Positions 10,101-18,598 of a stretch of DNA of 64,000 nucleotides are shown here, in pieces. The notes beneath the pieces were generated by a model, which saw only the letters and a program-made list of their open reading frames with translations, searched no databases and was not told the DNA's origin. The stretch covers positions 992,001 through 1,056,000 of the forward strand of contig NC_015496.1 of the NCBI RefSeq assembly GCF_000212355.1. The letters are read 5' to 3'. The position numbers were made by a program, and so were the translations under genes. This stretch comes from Dokdonia sp. 4H-3-7-5 (GTDB taxonomy: Bacteria; Bacteroidota; Bacteroidia; Flavobacteriales; Flavobacteriaceae). Each line of letters starts with the position of its first letter. The first letter of the stretch is position 1.

Positions 10101-10385
10101 AAAACCATTAAGTGCATAATCCTCAAATCCTACGTAAGTAATCGTAACATTGTAAGGACCACCTGGTCTTAAGTTCGTTAGACGGTAAAAACCATCAAAA
10201 TCTGTTACTGCTCCATACACAGAACCTGTAGGTACGTGTGTTGCAACAATGTTTGCTCCAGGCAATGGACCTTCTGTGTTGTCTAACACACGTCCAGAGA
10301 TAGAACTTGTCGTTACCCCTTGTGCTAATGACGATACCGTCACTAGAAACATGGCGATCAATGATAAAAATGTAATTTTCTTCAT
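7167..10385 (-). CDS. Oar-like TonB-dependent receptor
   Basis: A 1072-residue outer-membrane protein of the Oar-like TonB receptor group: signal peptide (MKKITFLSLIAMFLVTVSSLAQG), a carboxypeptidase regulatory-like domain (SISGRVLDNTEGPLPGANI, residues about 28-110), a plug (about 115-245, with LSIGGQNNRYNALYVDG) and a long barrel ending in LRYIFN. In other bacteria Oar proteins are abundant surface proteins linked to adhesion, development or protease export; the ligand here is unknown. It has the best promoter in the window (TTG, 19-bp spacer, TAATTTTG) just upstream and a strong hairpin terminator with a GAAA loop downstream, so it is probably transcribed alone and at a high level. No iterated palindrome falls inside this 3.2-kb gene. 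Confidence 0.9.
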   Translation of the reverse strand: MKKITFLSLIAMFLVTVSSLAQGVTTSSISGRVLDNTEGPLPGANIVATHVPTGSVYGAVTDFDGFYRLTNLRPGGPYNVTITYVGFEDYALNGFSLTLGETKRVSTTMAENANSLDEIVITAQPNSIFDANKTGSETAISQRQVDALPNISRSISDFARLTPEAQVRGDNQLSIGGQNNRYNALYVDGAVNNDAFGLSGSGTNGGQTGVNPISIDAIESFQVNVAPYDVTIGGFAGGAISAVTKSGSNEFEGSAYYLFRNESLAGKTPGDFEDDNDREKLAEFSAKTFGIRAGGPIIKDKLFFFVNYEGQNDETPQPFDGNYAGDSGLEGVATFKQFLIDEYGYNPGTFDNNTRTLESNKILFKLDWNINENHKLSLRNNLVKADFFGIGRSSARTINFTGAAQNFESNTNTASLELNSTFGNKYANRFILGYTRVRDDRGINGDPFPTIEINDGDARIFAGSEPFSTANLLEQDIFTLTNNFQIFSGRHTVTLGTHNEYSKVKNVFFGRNFGEYTYNSLEDFFNDDANEFRSSYSLLGGVGDDSVGAAEFDLFQLGFYAQDEVQMSETFKMTAGLRVDLPVWDDGRGNSDFNTRTVGLLEAAGKDLQGARVGQGPKTTAHISPRLGFNWDVKGDKTTQIRGGLGLFTSRIPLVWPGGAYNNTGTVVANTRIFGDGVPDFNPDVNNQFQQEGEFQGNIDLLAEDLKLPQVFKKSLAVDQKLGNGFTVSAEVSHSSVITGLQLENLNLEGPQFMTTGAGSRANYGGQDVDGTYGGIFLISNTNDGEAFNTSATLSKNFYSTMVDVRASATYSYGRSTTVFEGTSSQNISNWAFNESVNGSNQLGTSVSDFSQGHRTLANAVVDIKWSENIKTSIGLFYEGAEGTPYSYVVGGGSSNRLINDSGESFTALPFVPANFADANLVDQTDRDGNVTATAEEQWAALDAFIEGDDYLSTRRGKFAERNRSRARWSHVVDLKFTQDFALQFGEKKHAFQLSADVFNFTNLINKDWGRRYFTSGFDTASLVNFAGFADDGTTPQYTFNDGVERGLNQIDDAGFNSSRWQMQIGLRYIFN

Positions 10386-10409
10386 GATATTTGTTAATAA
10401 TTAGCGCTG

Positions 10410-10439
10410 CAAAATTACTCTAAATTTGTGGAGTGCCAA
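10410..10439 (-). promoter_or_regulatory. Flavobacterial promoter of Oar-like receptor
   Basis: TTG (10437-10439), 19-bp spacer and TAATTTTG (10410-10417) on the minus strand, 24 bp before the ATG; fits the TTG-N17-23-TAnnTTTG consensus completely. Confidence 0.65.
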
Positions 10440-10494
10440 TATTAACTTAACGTTAACTTATACACGAAAGTTCTTTCATTTTGTAAAACTAAAA

Positions 10495-10524
10495 AAACCC
10501 TTCAAACATTATCCTGAAGGGTTT
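10495..10524 (-). terminator. Terminator of pgi
   Basis: A perfect 10-bp stem (AAACCCTTCA and its complement), 10-base loop, then a T-run on the minus strand. Confidence 0.85.
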
Positions 10525-10557
10525 ATTACTAAAATACTAATAATCAATTATTTACTA

Positions 10558-12168
10558 TCATTCCTTATAGTATTTAATTAAATTCTCAGTAGAATTATCA
10601 TGATTTTCACTTGTTCCAGTACTAAACTCATTAAGCACTTTTTTTGCAAGTTGTTTCCCTAGCTCCACTCCCCACTGATCATAAGAGTATATATTCCAGA
10701 CAACACCTTGTACAAAGATTTTATGCTCATACATTGCTACCAGTGACCCTAAGCTCTCTGGAGTAAGCTTCTCCCCTAAAATAGTGGTAGTAGGTTTATT
10801 TCCTTCAAAAACTTTAAACGGGGTAAGTTCTTCTATACGCTTTCGCGAAAGCGTACTACCTTCAAAATCCTGCTCCACTTGAGATGCCGTCTTACCATTC
10901 ATGAGTGCTTCTGTTTGTGCAAAGAAATTTGCCATAAGCTTATCATGGTGATCTTGATTACCGTGAAGTGACTTTCTGAAACCAATAAAATCTGCAGGGA
11001 TTAATTTTGTTCCCTGATGTATCAATTGGAAAAATGCATGTTGTGAGTTTGTTCCAGGTTCACCCCAAATAATATTTCCAGTTTCATAGGTAACGCGGTC
11101 ACCGTTGCGATCTACACTTTTCCCGTTACTTTCCATAATTGCTTGCTGCAAATATGCCGGAAGCCTATGTAAGTACTGAGAGTAAGGAATTACAGCTTCT
11201 GTCTCTGCACCATAAAAATTATTATACCACACACTTAAAAGCGCAGTTATCACAGGTATATTTTGATCAAATGAAGTGTTTTTAAAATGCTCATCCATTT
11301 TAAATGCACCATGAAGTAAACCCTCAAAGTTTTTGTACCCCACAGCAAGCGCAATAGATAAGCCTACTGAGCTCCAAAGAGAAAAGCGTCCTCCCACCCA
11401 GTTCCACATAGGAAATACATTATCTGAAGAAATGCCGAAGCTAGCAATAGCTTCCTCATTTGTTGACACTGCAACAAAATGGCTGCCAACTGCTTCTTCT
11501 CCTAGTTGGTCTACAAACCACTTTCTTACTGTTGTAGCGTTACTCAATGTCTCTTGAGTTGTAAATGTTTTTGATACAATTACAAAAAGCGTTGTTTCTG
11601 GATTAAGATCCTTAATAGTCTCCATCACATGATCACCATCTACATTTGATATAAAATGAGTAGTCAAATGGTTTTTGTAAAACTGCAATGCCTCAACAAC
11701 CATCACTGGCCCCAGGTCAGAACCGCCTATTCCTATATTTACAACGTCTGTAATCTCTTTACCAGTAGCTCCTTTATGCTTACCAGATATCACTTTTTCT
11801 GTAAATAGTTCTGTTGATTTCTTTACCTCATCCACATCTTCCTTAGCAAAGGCATCACTCTTTTCATCACGTAATGCAGTATGCATAACTGCTCGATCCT
11901 CGGTTGCGTTTATTGCATCTCCTCCAAAATAACTATCAATTGCCTCTTTCAAGCCAACTTCCTCTGCAAGTTGCACAAGAAGATCTCGAGTTTTTGTTGT
12001 GATTCTATTTTTACTATAATCTACATATAAAGAATCCCAAATGATTGTGAACTCTTCTGCACGAGCACTATCCTTAAAAAGATCTACTAATAGCGTATCT
12101 TTTGTTTCCTTGTAATGCGTTTCTAATGCTTTCCAAGCTGCCGTCGTAGTTGGGTTTATACTTTTCAT
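10558..12168 (-). CDS. pgi: Glucose-6-phosphate isomerase
   Basis: A 536-residue phosphoglucose isomerase interconverting glucose 6-phosphate and fructose 6-phosphate in cytoplasmic glycolysis and gluconeogenesis. Family signatures are intact: [11 protein letters not shown] in the phosphate-binding region, GGRFSLWS, the catalytic Glu in MESNGKS, His in GNQDHHDKL and the catalytic Lys in QWGVELGK near the C-terminus. Length matches the family. It follows the M23 peptidase gene with a 17-bp gap, so it may sit at the end of the same transcript, and a 10-bp stem terminator with a T-run lies downstream. An iterated palindrome is embedded near residue 440 and is read as TLSRKR. Identification is certain. 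Confidence 0.97.
   Translation of the reverse strand: MKSINPTTTAAWKALETHYKETKDTLLVDLFKDSARAEEFTIIWDSLYVDYSKNRITTKTRDLLVQLAEEVGLKEAIDSYFGGDAINATEDRAVMHTALRDEKSDAFAKEDVDEVKKSTELFTEKVISGKHKGATGKEITDVVNIGIGGSDLGPVMVVEALQFYKNHLTTHFISNVDGDHVMETIKDLNPETTLFVIVSKTFTTQETLSNATTVRKWFVDQLGEEAVGSHFVAVSTNEEAIASFGISSDNVFPMWNWVGGRFSLWSSVGLSIALAVGYKNFEGLLHGAFKMDEHFKNTSFDQNIPVITALLSVWYNNFYGAETEAVIPYSQYLHRLPAYLQQAIMESNGKSVDRNGDRVTYETGNIIWGEPGTNSQHAFFQLIHQGTKLIPADFIGFRKSLHGNQDHHDKLMANFFAQTEALMNGKTASQVEQDFEGSTLSRKRIEELTPFKVFEGNKPTTTILGEKLTPESLGSLVAMYEHKIFVQGVVWNIYSYDQWGVELGKQLAKKVLNEFSTGTSENHDNSTENLIKYYKE
10838..10853. repeat. Iterated palindrome copy 4 (perfect, 20-bp form)
   Basis: Within pgi; TACGCTTTCGCGAAAGCGTA spans 10836-10855, read as TLSRKR on the minus strand. 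Confidence 0.95.
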
Positions 12169-12185
12169 TAGGTAGGTTCTTGAGA

Positions 12186-13493
12186 TTATAGTTGTTTTTC
12201 TTCTGCTTGCTGTTGTGCAAATTCCATTTCTGCTTCAGACATGAATGGGATATTATCTAGTTGACGTCTGAGAGGCTTGCGTATACTATCGTAAATAGGT
12301 TTTAAGTGGTCATCTAGCGGTTTTGATGCTGGAAGATCTTCTTTAAAAGGATCCACTTGTTTTCCATTTTTCCAAAAACGATAACACACGTGAGGACCAC
12401 CAGAATTTCCAGTCATACCTATAGTTCCTATTACATCTCCTTGACGCACAGACTGACCTACTTTTACAGCTCTTTTTTGCATGTGTAGGTATTGCGTATC
12501 ATAAGTAGCATTGTGGCGTATTTTTACATAATTACCGTTACCTCCACGTCTTTCAGATTTAGTCACCACTCCATCTGCAGTAGCAAGGATAGGTGTTCCT
12601 ATAGCTCCAGCAAAGTCAGTACCTTTATGTGGGCGTAACTTATAGCCATAATATTTTATACGTCGCTTAAGGTTATATCTAGATGAGATTCTATTGAATT
12701 TGAGTGGCCCTTTTAAGAATGCACGACGTAAGTTGTCTCCATTTTCGTCAAAGTAATCAAAACCTCCAGCTAGCGAGTCATTTGCAAATCTAAATGCGTA
12801 AATCTCACGTCCCGCATGTTCAAAAAGAACAGCCTTAATTTTACCTACTCCTGCTGGAATAGTATCATTTACAAAGCGCTCTTCATATATTGCTTTAAAG
12901 CGATCTCCTTTTTGAAGCTTAAAGAAATCAATAGTCCACGCATAAATATCTGCCATTTTATAAGCGACATTCACACTTACTCCAAGATCATCAAAAGTGG
13001 ATGATAGATTGCTGTTTATTACTCCAGAAATCTCACGCTCATAAGTTGTTGTAGGATGCTTTTTTGCAGCTGCTTTTACATTTTCTTGAAAATCGACAAC
13101 AACATAATCCTCTCTATTTTGCTCATAAATAAATACCTGAGCGGCCTCAAGAGAATCTTTTGATTTAAGTAAGACGTATGGCTTTCCTTTTCTAATACGG
13201 CGCGTATCAAAAACTGATTTTACAGAATCAGAAATTTCTTCAATTGTAGCATAATCTACATTTGCATCAAAAAGAATCTTCCCAAAACTATCTCCAGATT
13301 GCACGGTATCTCGCTCTACAATATAATCATCAAGCACGTAGCCGTACTCCTTAACTACTTCTGGTGGCGCGATATAAATTTCTTCATCTTCTACCGTATC
13401 TGAGGTAGCGTCACCGCAAGCAAAAACTAAAAAACTAAAAAAAACTAAAAGATAGTGGTGGTAATATTTCACAAAAAATAAGTTGTCATTCAT
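12186..13493 (-). CDS. M23-family peptidoglycan endopeptidase, lipoprotein
   Basis: A 435-residue envelope protein with a lipoprotein-type signal (hydrophobic [13 protein letters not shown], Cys near 26), an N-terminal region with a LysM-like/opacity-associated segment ([15 protein letters not shown]) and a C-terminal M23 zinc metallopeptidase domain (about 285-390). Zinc ligands are visible: His and Asp in [10 protein letters not shown], the HMQ motif, and His in [10 protein letters not shown]. The role is cleavage of peptide cross-links in peptidoglycan during growth or division. Its ATG overlaps the stop codon of the tryptophan dioxygenase gene (TAATG), so the two are translationally coupled even though their functions differ. 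Full catalytic motif, so likely active. Confidence 0.9.
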   Translation of the reverse strand: MNDNLFFVKYYHHYLLVFFSFLVFACGDATSDTVEDEEIYIAPPEVVKEYGYVLDDYIVERDTVQSGDSFGKILFDANVDYATIEEISDSVKSVFDTRRIRKGKPYVLLKSKDSLEAAQVFIYEQNREDYVVVDFQENVKAAAKKHPTTTYEREISGVINSNLSSTFDDLGVSVNVAYKMADIYAWTIDFFKLQKGDRFKAIYEERFVNDTIPAGVGKIKAVLFEHAGREIYAFRFANDSLAGGFDYFDENGDNLRRAFLKGPLKFNRISSRYNLKRRIKYYGYKLRPHKGTDFAGAIGTPILATADGVVTKSERRGGNGNYVKIRHNATYDTQYLHMQKRAVKVGQSVRQGDVIGTIGMTGNSGGPHVCYRFWKNGKQVDPFKEDLPASKPLDDHLKPIYDSIRKPLRRQLDNIPFMSEAEMEFAQQQAEEKQL

Positions 13494-14431
13494 TATACAT
13501 CATGCCCCCAGTTTGCAAGCTCTTCTGCAGTCCAGACTTCTGGAAAGAAAATACGTCGCTGGTATTTAGGGTGCATATATTTTGTCCATTCGCTTCCGCC
13601 TGTTGCCTCTACCACTTTCTCACCATTATTTAAGTAGTGATTTGCAGCATGATAATGAGACATTACCCAAGTAACATTTACTGTGTAATCGTAGTGACGC
13701 ATAGCATCACGTAACTTTTGATTCTCACGGACTTCTTGAGGTAAACTTTTAAAGCGGGCATACAAATTTATAGTATTATATTCTTTTGTAAACGCTACAA
13801 AGTCGTTTTTATACTTCTCTTCAAAGGCTGTGAGCAAATAAGATTTTTTACCAGTATGATAATCCTTGCCGGCGGCTTGCCAATATAGATGTTCTAACGC
13901 ATGTTCGTACGGAGTATTGCGGTCTATGCTTTCGCGAAAGCGATTATCTATAAGATTTATTAAATCTGTACTTGCAAATTCGATTTTTCTATACTGTGCA
14001 CTTTGAAAACCACTGGCAGGAGTAAGGGTTTTTCTAAATTTCATGTATTGCTCGACATCCATTCCTTCTTGCATAATCGAGAAAGAACTTGTGAGCATAT
14101 CAAAGTAACGACTTATACGTCCTAAGCGAGAGCTAAAAAAATCTACCGTAAGGTTAGGATGATGAGCTACTTGCTCAATCTCCCATAGCACCATTTTAAA
14201 AAGTAACTCATTAACCTGATGATACATGATAAAAACATTTTCATCTGGCATGCTCGTTCGTGGCAACTGCAGGCTTAATAATGCATCCGTATGGATATAG
14301 TCCCAATAAGTGATAGGCTTACTTTGCAGTAATCCTTCAAGATGATCATCAAGATCTTGATCTATCTTCTCGTACTTATCATCAAGCTGATTGATAATTT
14401 TTTCTATGTCTGGCTGAATGGGCTTTTTCAT
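13493..14431 (-). CDS. kynA: Tryptophan 2,3-dioxygenase family protein
   Basis: A 312-residue all-helical haem enzyme of the tryptophan 2,3-dioxygenase family, which opens the indole ring of L-tryptophan to N-formylkynurenine. The distal His/substrate motif is visible as FIMYHQVNELLFKM (His71), with further conserved residues in RKTLTPASGFQSAQYRKIE and the C-terminal MSHYHAANHYL. It sits within a run of aromatic amino-acid catabolic genes (hppD and hmgA lie upstream on the same strand). Its stop overlaps the start of the M23 peptidase gene. An iterated palindrome falls in the middle and is read as NRFRES. No kynureninase or formamidase is in view, so the rest of the pathway lies elsewhere. 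Confidence 0.9.
   Translation of the reverse strand: MKKPIQPDIEKIINQLDDKYEKIDQDLDDHLEGLLQSKPITYWDYIHTDALLSLQLPRTSMPDENVFIMYHQVNELLFKMVLWEIEQVAHHPNLTVDFFSSRLGRISRYFDMLTSSFSIMQEGMDVEQYMKFRKTLTPASGFQSAQYRKIEFASTDLINLIDNRFRESIDRNTPYEHALEHLYWQAAGKDYHTGKKSYLLTAFEEKYKNDFVAFTKEYNTINLYARFKSLPQEVRENQKLRDAMRHYDYTVNVTWVMSHYHAANHYLNNGEKVVEATGGSEWTKYMHPKYQRRIFFPEVWTAEELANWGHDV
13927..13942. repeat. Iterated palindrome copy 5
   Basis: Within the tryptophan dioxygenase gene, 15 of 16 positions match, read as RFRES. Confidence 0.92.
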
Positions 14432-14534
14432 GAGTAGTTATTGGACCGTAAATATTGAGCTTATCAAATACTTCATATATGATAAACATCAACGCTGTGT
14501 TGCCTAATTTATTAAGTGGCAATTTACAAAATCC

Positions 14535-15353
14535 TTAATCAAACACGATCTCAAAAGGATGCTTAAGTCCTTTATAAGCATCTAGATCTGCTTTAAGTGA
14601 ACCTACAGATAATTCTGCCTTAATACGTAGTGGTATTTTATTATCGTCGTCACTCACCCATATCGTAAGACTTTCTTTTTCTTGAAAAACCCGACCAGAC
14701 TGTACGAGTGGTCTAAATACTAATGTCTTTACCTTTCCAAACTTCGTACGAATCGTCTCTCTTTCCAAAAAACGCATTTTAAATGGATAATTTTCTCCAT
14801 CAAAAAACATGGTGAGATTGACTTCATCACCGGCCTTTAGTTCCTCTGTAGTAAGATTGTTACGCAAATAATACATTGCAGAGACCATATCTTGAATGCC
14901 TGGTTCTGTATCAATAGTGGTTTTCTTATTTCGCTTTAAATCGTTTATATGTGCTTTATGTGCCACTTGATCAAACTCTATAACTTTATTTTTGGTGTGA
15001 CCACCCTCATCTATTTTACGTAAAAACTTATATGGCAAATCTGTCTTTTTATCTACCCAACTCTCATAATAGTCCTCTACACCAAAAGCTAAACCCACAA
15101 TACCTGTAGTCTCACCAAAACCTTTAATGTGATGCACTGGCTTTCCTTTATAAGTAGCATCTTTAATGTCTATAGTAGCATAACCTCCTGTGAGTAGCCC
15201 ATAGTGCACTCTAAATTTAAGCCATTCTCCCGCTTGATATGTATCCTTGTGTTTCATAACACTATTACTTACTGGCGCCTGCATAAAGGCAGTACTCACA
15301 AGAAATACTATCATTATTAATAAGGCAGGTATGTATTTGTTATGTGACTTCAT
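14535..15353 (-). CDS. DUF3108 domain-containing exported protein
   Basis: A 272-residue protein with a signal peptide (YIPALLIMIVFLVSTAFMQA) and a DUF3108-type domain covering the mature part (EWLKFRVHYGLLTGGYATI, YYESWVDKKTDLPYKF, ESLTIWVSDDDNKIPLRIKA). Proteins of this family are predicted periplasmic beta-rich proteins of unknown function, common in Bacteroidota. It is on the minus strand between the hppD terminator and the tryptophan dioxygenase gene. A hairpin terminator separates it from hppD, so it probably has its own promoter, though I did not find a convincing one. Nothing odd in composition. Confidence 0.8.
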   Translation of the reverse strand: MKSHNKYIPALLIMIVFLVSTAFMQAPVSNSVMKHKDTYQAGEWLKFRVHYGLLTGGYATIDIKDATYKGKPVHHIKGFGETTGIVGLAFGVEDYYESWVDKKTDLPYKFLRKIDEGGHTKNKVIEFDQVAHKAHINDLKRNKKTTIDTEPGIQDMVSAMYYLRNNLTTEELKAGDEVNLTMFFDGENYPFKMRFLERETIRTKFGKVKTLVFRPLVQSGRVFQEKESLTIWVSDDDNKIPLRIKAELSVGSLKADLDAYKGLKHPFEIVFD

Positions 15354-15419
15354 CTTAGGTCGTTATTTGGTTGTACAAAGCATATAATACAATTGTTATT
15401 CCAAAAATAGAATAACAAA

Positions 15420-15449
15420 AAACTCCGTCCTATTTCTAAGACGAAGTTT
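15420..15449 (-). terminator. Terminator of hppD
   Basis: A 10-bp stem with one G-T/A-C type mismatch followed by TTTTGTTATT on the minus strand; lies beyond palindrome copy 6. Confidence 0.7.
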
Positions 15450-15486
15450 TAGTTAAATAATTGTAATTGTGTAAATAACAGCGTTA

Positions 15487-15502
15487 CGCTTTCGCGAAAG
15501 CG
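15487..15502. repeat. Iterated palindrome copy 6 (perfect, 20-bp form)
   Basis: Intergenic; the 20-bp symmetry 15485-15504 begins 9 bp after the hppD stop codon. Confidence 0.95.
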
Positions 15503-15513
15503 TACTTAAGAAG

Positions 15514-16674
15514 TTATAAAGTTCCTCTCTGTGCTTGCTCTCTTTCTATAGACTCAAAGAGTGCCTTAAAGTTTCCTGCTCCAAATCCTTTTGCTCCCAT
15601 ACGTTGTATGATTTCAAAAAATAGGGTTGGTCTGTCTTCTAATGGTTTTGTAAATATCTGAAGTAAATATCCATCCTCATCTGCATCTACAAGGATAGAA
15701 AGCTCTTGTAAACGTTCTATATCCTCCTTCATCACCTTCATGTGCTCACCCAGTCTTTGTGGGATATCATCATAATACGTTTGTGGTGGTGGTGGTAGAA
15801 ACTCGATACCACGAGCCTTAAGCTGCGCTACGGTTTTGACAATATCATCTGTTGCAAGTGCGAGGTGCTGTACACCAGCTCCTTCATAAAAATCGAGATA
15901 TTCTTCTATCTGAGATTTCTTTGCTGCCTCTGCAGGTTCGTTTATCGGGAATTTAATACGGCCGTTCCCATTACTCATCACTTTACTCATAAGTGCCGAG
16001 TATTCTGTGTGAATTTGTTTATCATCAAAAGACAAGAAGTTTACAAACCCCATCACTTCTTCATAAAACTTCACCCATGTATTCATCTGGTTCCAGCCAA
16101 CGTTACCTACCATGTGATCTACATATTTTAACCCTGTAGGCTCTGGATTGTAATCAGACTCCCATTTTCTAAAACCTGGTAAGAATACACCATTATAGTT
16201 TTTACGTTCTACAAACATGTGTACCGTTTCTCCATACGTATAGATTCCTGCGCGTACCGTTTCTCCATGCTCATCTGTTTCTACAAATGGCTCGCAATAT
16301 GACTTTGCTCCACGTTTTGTAGTTTCTTCATAAGCACTTCTTGCATCTTCTACCCATAAAGCAACCACCTTTACACCATCACCATGCTTTACAATGTGAT
16401 CGTTTATTGGCGACTTACTGTTAAGTGGCGTCGTTAGTACGATGCGTATTTTATCTTGCTTAAGCACATAACTCACCTCATCACGGGATCCCGTCTCAAG
16501 ACCTTTGTAAGCATATGATTGAAAACCAAATGCCGTTTTATAAAAGTGAGCTGCTTGTTTTGCATTACCCACATAAAACTCTACGTAGTCTGTCCCTAAA
16601 AGCGGAAGAAAATCTTGCGCTCCTTCAAATATTTTTTCTAATCCGTAGTCTACAGATTTTAAGTCTTTGCTCAT
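15514..16674 (-). CDS. hppD: 4-hydroxyphenylpyruvate dioxygenase
   Basis: A 386-residue Fe(II) dioxygenase converting 4-hydroxyphenylpyruvate to homogentisate in tyrosine catabolism. Two vicinal-oxygen-chelate domains are present, and the three iron ligands of the family are visible in the second: His187 (VDHMVG), His270 (VQHLAL) and Glu354 (FFEIIQRMGAKGFG). Length and C-terminal GFGAGNFKALFESIE are typical. Homogentisate dioxygenase lies two genes upstream on the same strand, giving two consecutive pathway steps. A perfect palindrome lies 10-30 bp past the stop, and a conventional hairpin terminator follows it. Identification certain. Confidence 0.97.
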   Translation of the reverse strand: MSKDLKSVDYGLEKIFEGAQDFLPLLGTDYVEFYVGNAKQAAHFYKTAFGFQSYAYKGLETGSRDEVSYVLKQDKIRIVLTTPLNSKSPINDHIVKHGDGVKVVALWVEDARSAYEETTKRGAKSYCEPFVETDEHGETVRAGIYTYGETVHMFVERKNYNGVFLPGFRKWESDYNPEPTGLKYVDHMVGNVGWNQMNTWVKFYEEVMGFVNFLSFDDKQIHTEYSALMSKVMSNGNGRIKFPINEPAEAAKKSQIEEYLDFYEGAGVQHLALATDDIVKTVAQLKARGIEFLPPPPQTYYDDIPQRLGEHMKVMKEDIERLQELSILVDADEDGYLLQIFTKPLEDRPTLFFEIIQRMGAKGFGAGNFKALFESIEREQAQRGTL

Positions 16675-16773
16675 AGTTGTTACTTTTCGGTGAAGTTAGA
16701 TTAAGCTATTACTTCACTATTAATACTAATTTATAAGTCTTCTGCCGTAGCAGATTATTATTTGTTTTTGTTA

Positions 16774-16789
16774 CGCTTTCGCGAAAGCG
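16774..16789. repeat. Iterated palindrome copy 7 (perfect, 22-bp form)
   Basis: Intergenic; perfect symmetry 16771-16792 directly abuts the stop codon of the CCC-motif gene. Confidence 0.95.
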
Positions 16790-16792
16790 TAA

Positions 16793-17266
16793 TTAATCAA
16801 TACTATCTCTTTCTGGAAATACCTCGTTTAAGAAAATTGAATCTGTACTTATAGAATCTACTTCTTCTTCCATAAAAACATCATCATTAAAGTCATCTTC
16901 GTACTCCCAGTTGTTATCTGTATTGTATGCGTCATTTGTAAAATCATCAAATGCTCCTGTCATGCCCGCAACTCCTAAAAATGCAAGTGCTCCTATCACG
17001 ATAAGTAAGAATAATGCATTTAAGATGATGGAAATGATATTGAGAACTCGTGCTATGGAAACGTTACTCCTGCTTGATTCAGAAAACTCTTCTGGATTTA
17101 AGCGATAGAGTTTCATGCTCTTATTTGCCATCACAAGTCCTGCGATACTTAAGCCTAATGGAATGATTGCTGTAAATCCATAACAGCAGCAACCGGCAAT
17201 ACCTATCACGAGGCCAACGATTCCTAATATTAAGGCAGACGGATCTGCAGGTAATTTATTTTGCAT
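16793..17266 (-). CDS. CCC-motif small membrane protein
   Basis: A 157-residue protein with a first hydrophobic pair containing the triple cysteine GIAGCCCYGF (about 24-30), a DUF4190-like glycine-rich helix segment, a further helix (about 73-100) and a very acidic C-terminal tail rich in Asp, Glu and Ser. Such CCC-motif membrane proteins are conserved in Flavobacteriia; the function is unknown. It is placed 8 bp after homogentisate dioxygenase and before hppD, so it is presumably co-transcribed with tyrosine catabolism, but I see no mechanistic link. A 22-bp perfect palindrome (16771-16792) directly abuts its stop codon. Confidence 0.75.
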   Translation of the reverse strand: MQNKLPADPSALILGIVGLVIGIAGCCCYGFTAIIPLGLSIAGLVMANKSMKLYRLNPEEFSESSRSNVSIARVLNIISIILNALFLLIVIGALAFLGVAGMTGAFDDFTNDAYNTDNNWEYEDDFNDDVFMEEEVDSISTDSIFLNEVFPERDSID

Positions 17267-17274
17267 ATTGATGT

Positions 17275-18435
17275 TTAGTGGTCTAGCCAGCTTTGATAAT
17301 AACTCTCGTCTGCAATTGTCATAGCATCTTTACAAACCATAAGTGGTTTAAAAGTATCTACCATCACTGCAAGCTCTTCCGTTCCCTCTTTTCCTATACT
17401 CTTCTCTGCAGTTCCTGGGTGCGGACCGTGAGGAATCCCTGCTGGGTGTAAAGAAATATGTCCCGCCTCTACATCTGTGCGGCTCATAAAATCACCGTCT
17501 ACATAGTACAACACCTCATCACTATCTATATTACTATGATTGTATGGCGCTGGAATACTGAGCGGGTGATAATCATACTTTCTAGGCACAAAACTACAGA
17601 TTACAAAGGCATCTGTTTCAAATGTTTGATGCACTGGAGGCGGCTGGTGGATGCGACCAGTAATAGGCTCAAAATCGTGAATTGAAAAAGCATATGGATA
17701 GTTATACCCGTCATATCCTACCACATCAAATGGATGAGAAGCATATACCATCTCAAAAATATCGTCTTGCTTTTTCACCTTGATTAAAAACTCCCCTTTC
17801 TCATCGTTAGTTTCTAACTCGTAAGGCTGTCTTAAGTCGCGCTCACAAAATGGAGAGTGCTCTAGCAGCTGTCCAAAATAATTACGGTAACGCTTAGGAG
17901 TATAAATAGGTCTGCGCGACTCTACTATAAAGAGTCTATTATCATCCGTATCAAAATCTACCTTGTAGATAACTCCTCTAGGAATGAGTAAGTAATCTCC
18001 ATATTTAAAATCAAGATTTCCTAAGTGTGTACGCAATTTTCCAGTGCCTTTATGAACAAAAATAAGCTCATCTGCATCTGTATTTTTATAAAAATAATCT
18101 TGTGTACGTTCTTGGGGAGCAGCAAGTATGATAGTACAGTCGCTATTAGTAAGCACGGCTTTCCTGCTTTCTAAATAATCTTTTTCTGGCTTTATTTGAA
18201 AACCACGAAAACGATACGATTGCATGTTATTCTCCTTTGCAATTTCTGGTTTTACCGAGTATTGCTTGCGTATTTCCTTTACTTGCGTAGGTCTGTGTAC
18301 GTGATAGCTATTTGTACTCATCCCGTCAAAACCTATGGTACCAAACAATTGTTCGGAATATAATGAACCATCTGGTTTACGAAACTGAGTGTGACGCTTA
18401 TGAGGGATATCTCCCAACTTATGATAAAAAGGCAT
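17275..18435 (-). CDS. hmgA: Homogentisate 1,2-dioxygenase
   Basis: A 386-residue cupin-fold dioxygenase opening the homogentisate ring to maleylacetoacetate, the step after HppD. Visible features are the N-terminal cupin (GTGKLRTHLGNLDFKYGDYL), the central HQTFETDAFVICSFVPRK segment and the metal-site region HPAGIPHGPHPGTAEKS followed by a Glu-rich stretch, as in this family. Length is slightly shorter than proteobacterial HmgA, as is usual in Bacteroidota. A putative promoter (TTG, 17 bp, TAACTTTA) lies 20-50 bp upstream. It heads a minus-strand run with the CCC-motif gene and hppD. The downstream fumarylacetoacetate hydrolase is not in the window. Confidence 0.94.
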   Translation of the reverse strand: MPFYHKLGDIPHKRHTQFRKPDGSLYSEQLFGTIGFDGMSTNSYHVHRPTQVKEIRKQYSVKPEIAKENNMQSYRFRGFQIKPEKDYLESRKAVLTNSDCTIILAAPQERTQDYFYKNTDADELIFVHKGTGKLRTHLGNLDFKYGDYLLIPRGVIYKVDFDTDDNRLFIVESRRPIYTPKRYRNYFGQLLEHSPFCERDLRQPYELETNDEKGEFLIKVKKQDDIFEMVYASHPFDVVGYDGYNYPYAFSIHDFEPITGRIHQPPPVHQTFETDAFVICSFVPRKYDYHPLSIPAPYNHSNIDSDEVLYYVDGDFMSRTDVEAGHISLHPAGIPHGPHPGTAEKSIGKEGTEELAVMVDTFKPLMVCKDAMTIADESYYQSWLDH

Positions 18436-18456
18436 TGTTGTGTTTTTAGATTGTCT

Positions 18457-18484
18457 TAAAGTTACTCAAAATCAAGTAAAGCAA
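18457..18484 (-). promoter_or_regulatory. Promoter of hmgA
   Basis: TTG (18482-18484), 17-bp spacer and TAACTTTA (18457-18464), 21 bp before the hmgA ATG; last base of the -7 box is A instead of G. Confidence 0.5.
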
Positions 18485-18598
18485 TCTATTCTGGGTTCCT
18501 CTTTATGAGGAAATTAAGAAGTATAGGTAAGTTTATCCAGCCTTGTGCGTTCATGAGCGTAAATATAGGGGATTTTTACCGTGTTGTAAAAATGGAAA

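Noticed and set aside
10438-10460. TTAAC repeats and TTAACGTTAA palindrome upstream of the Oar-like promoter
   Set aside because: Could be an operator, but it is AT-rich and not seen elsewhere in the window; chance is plausible.
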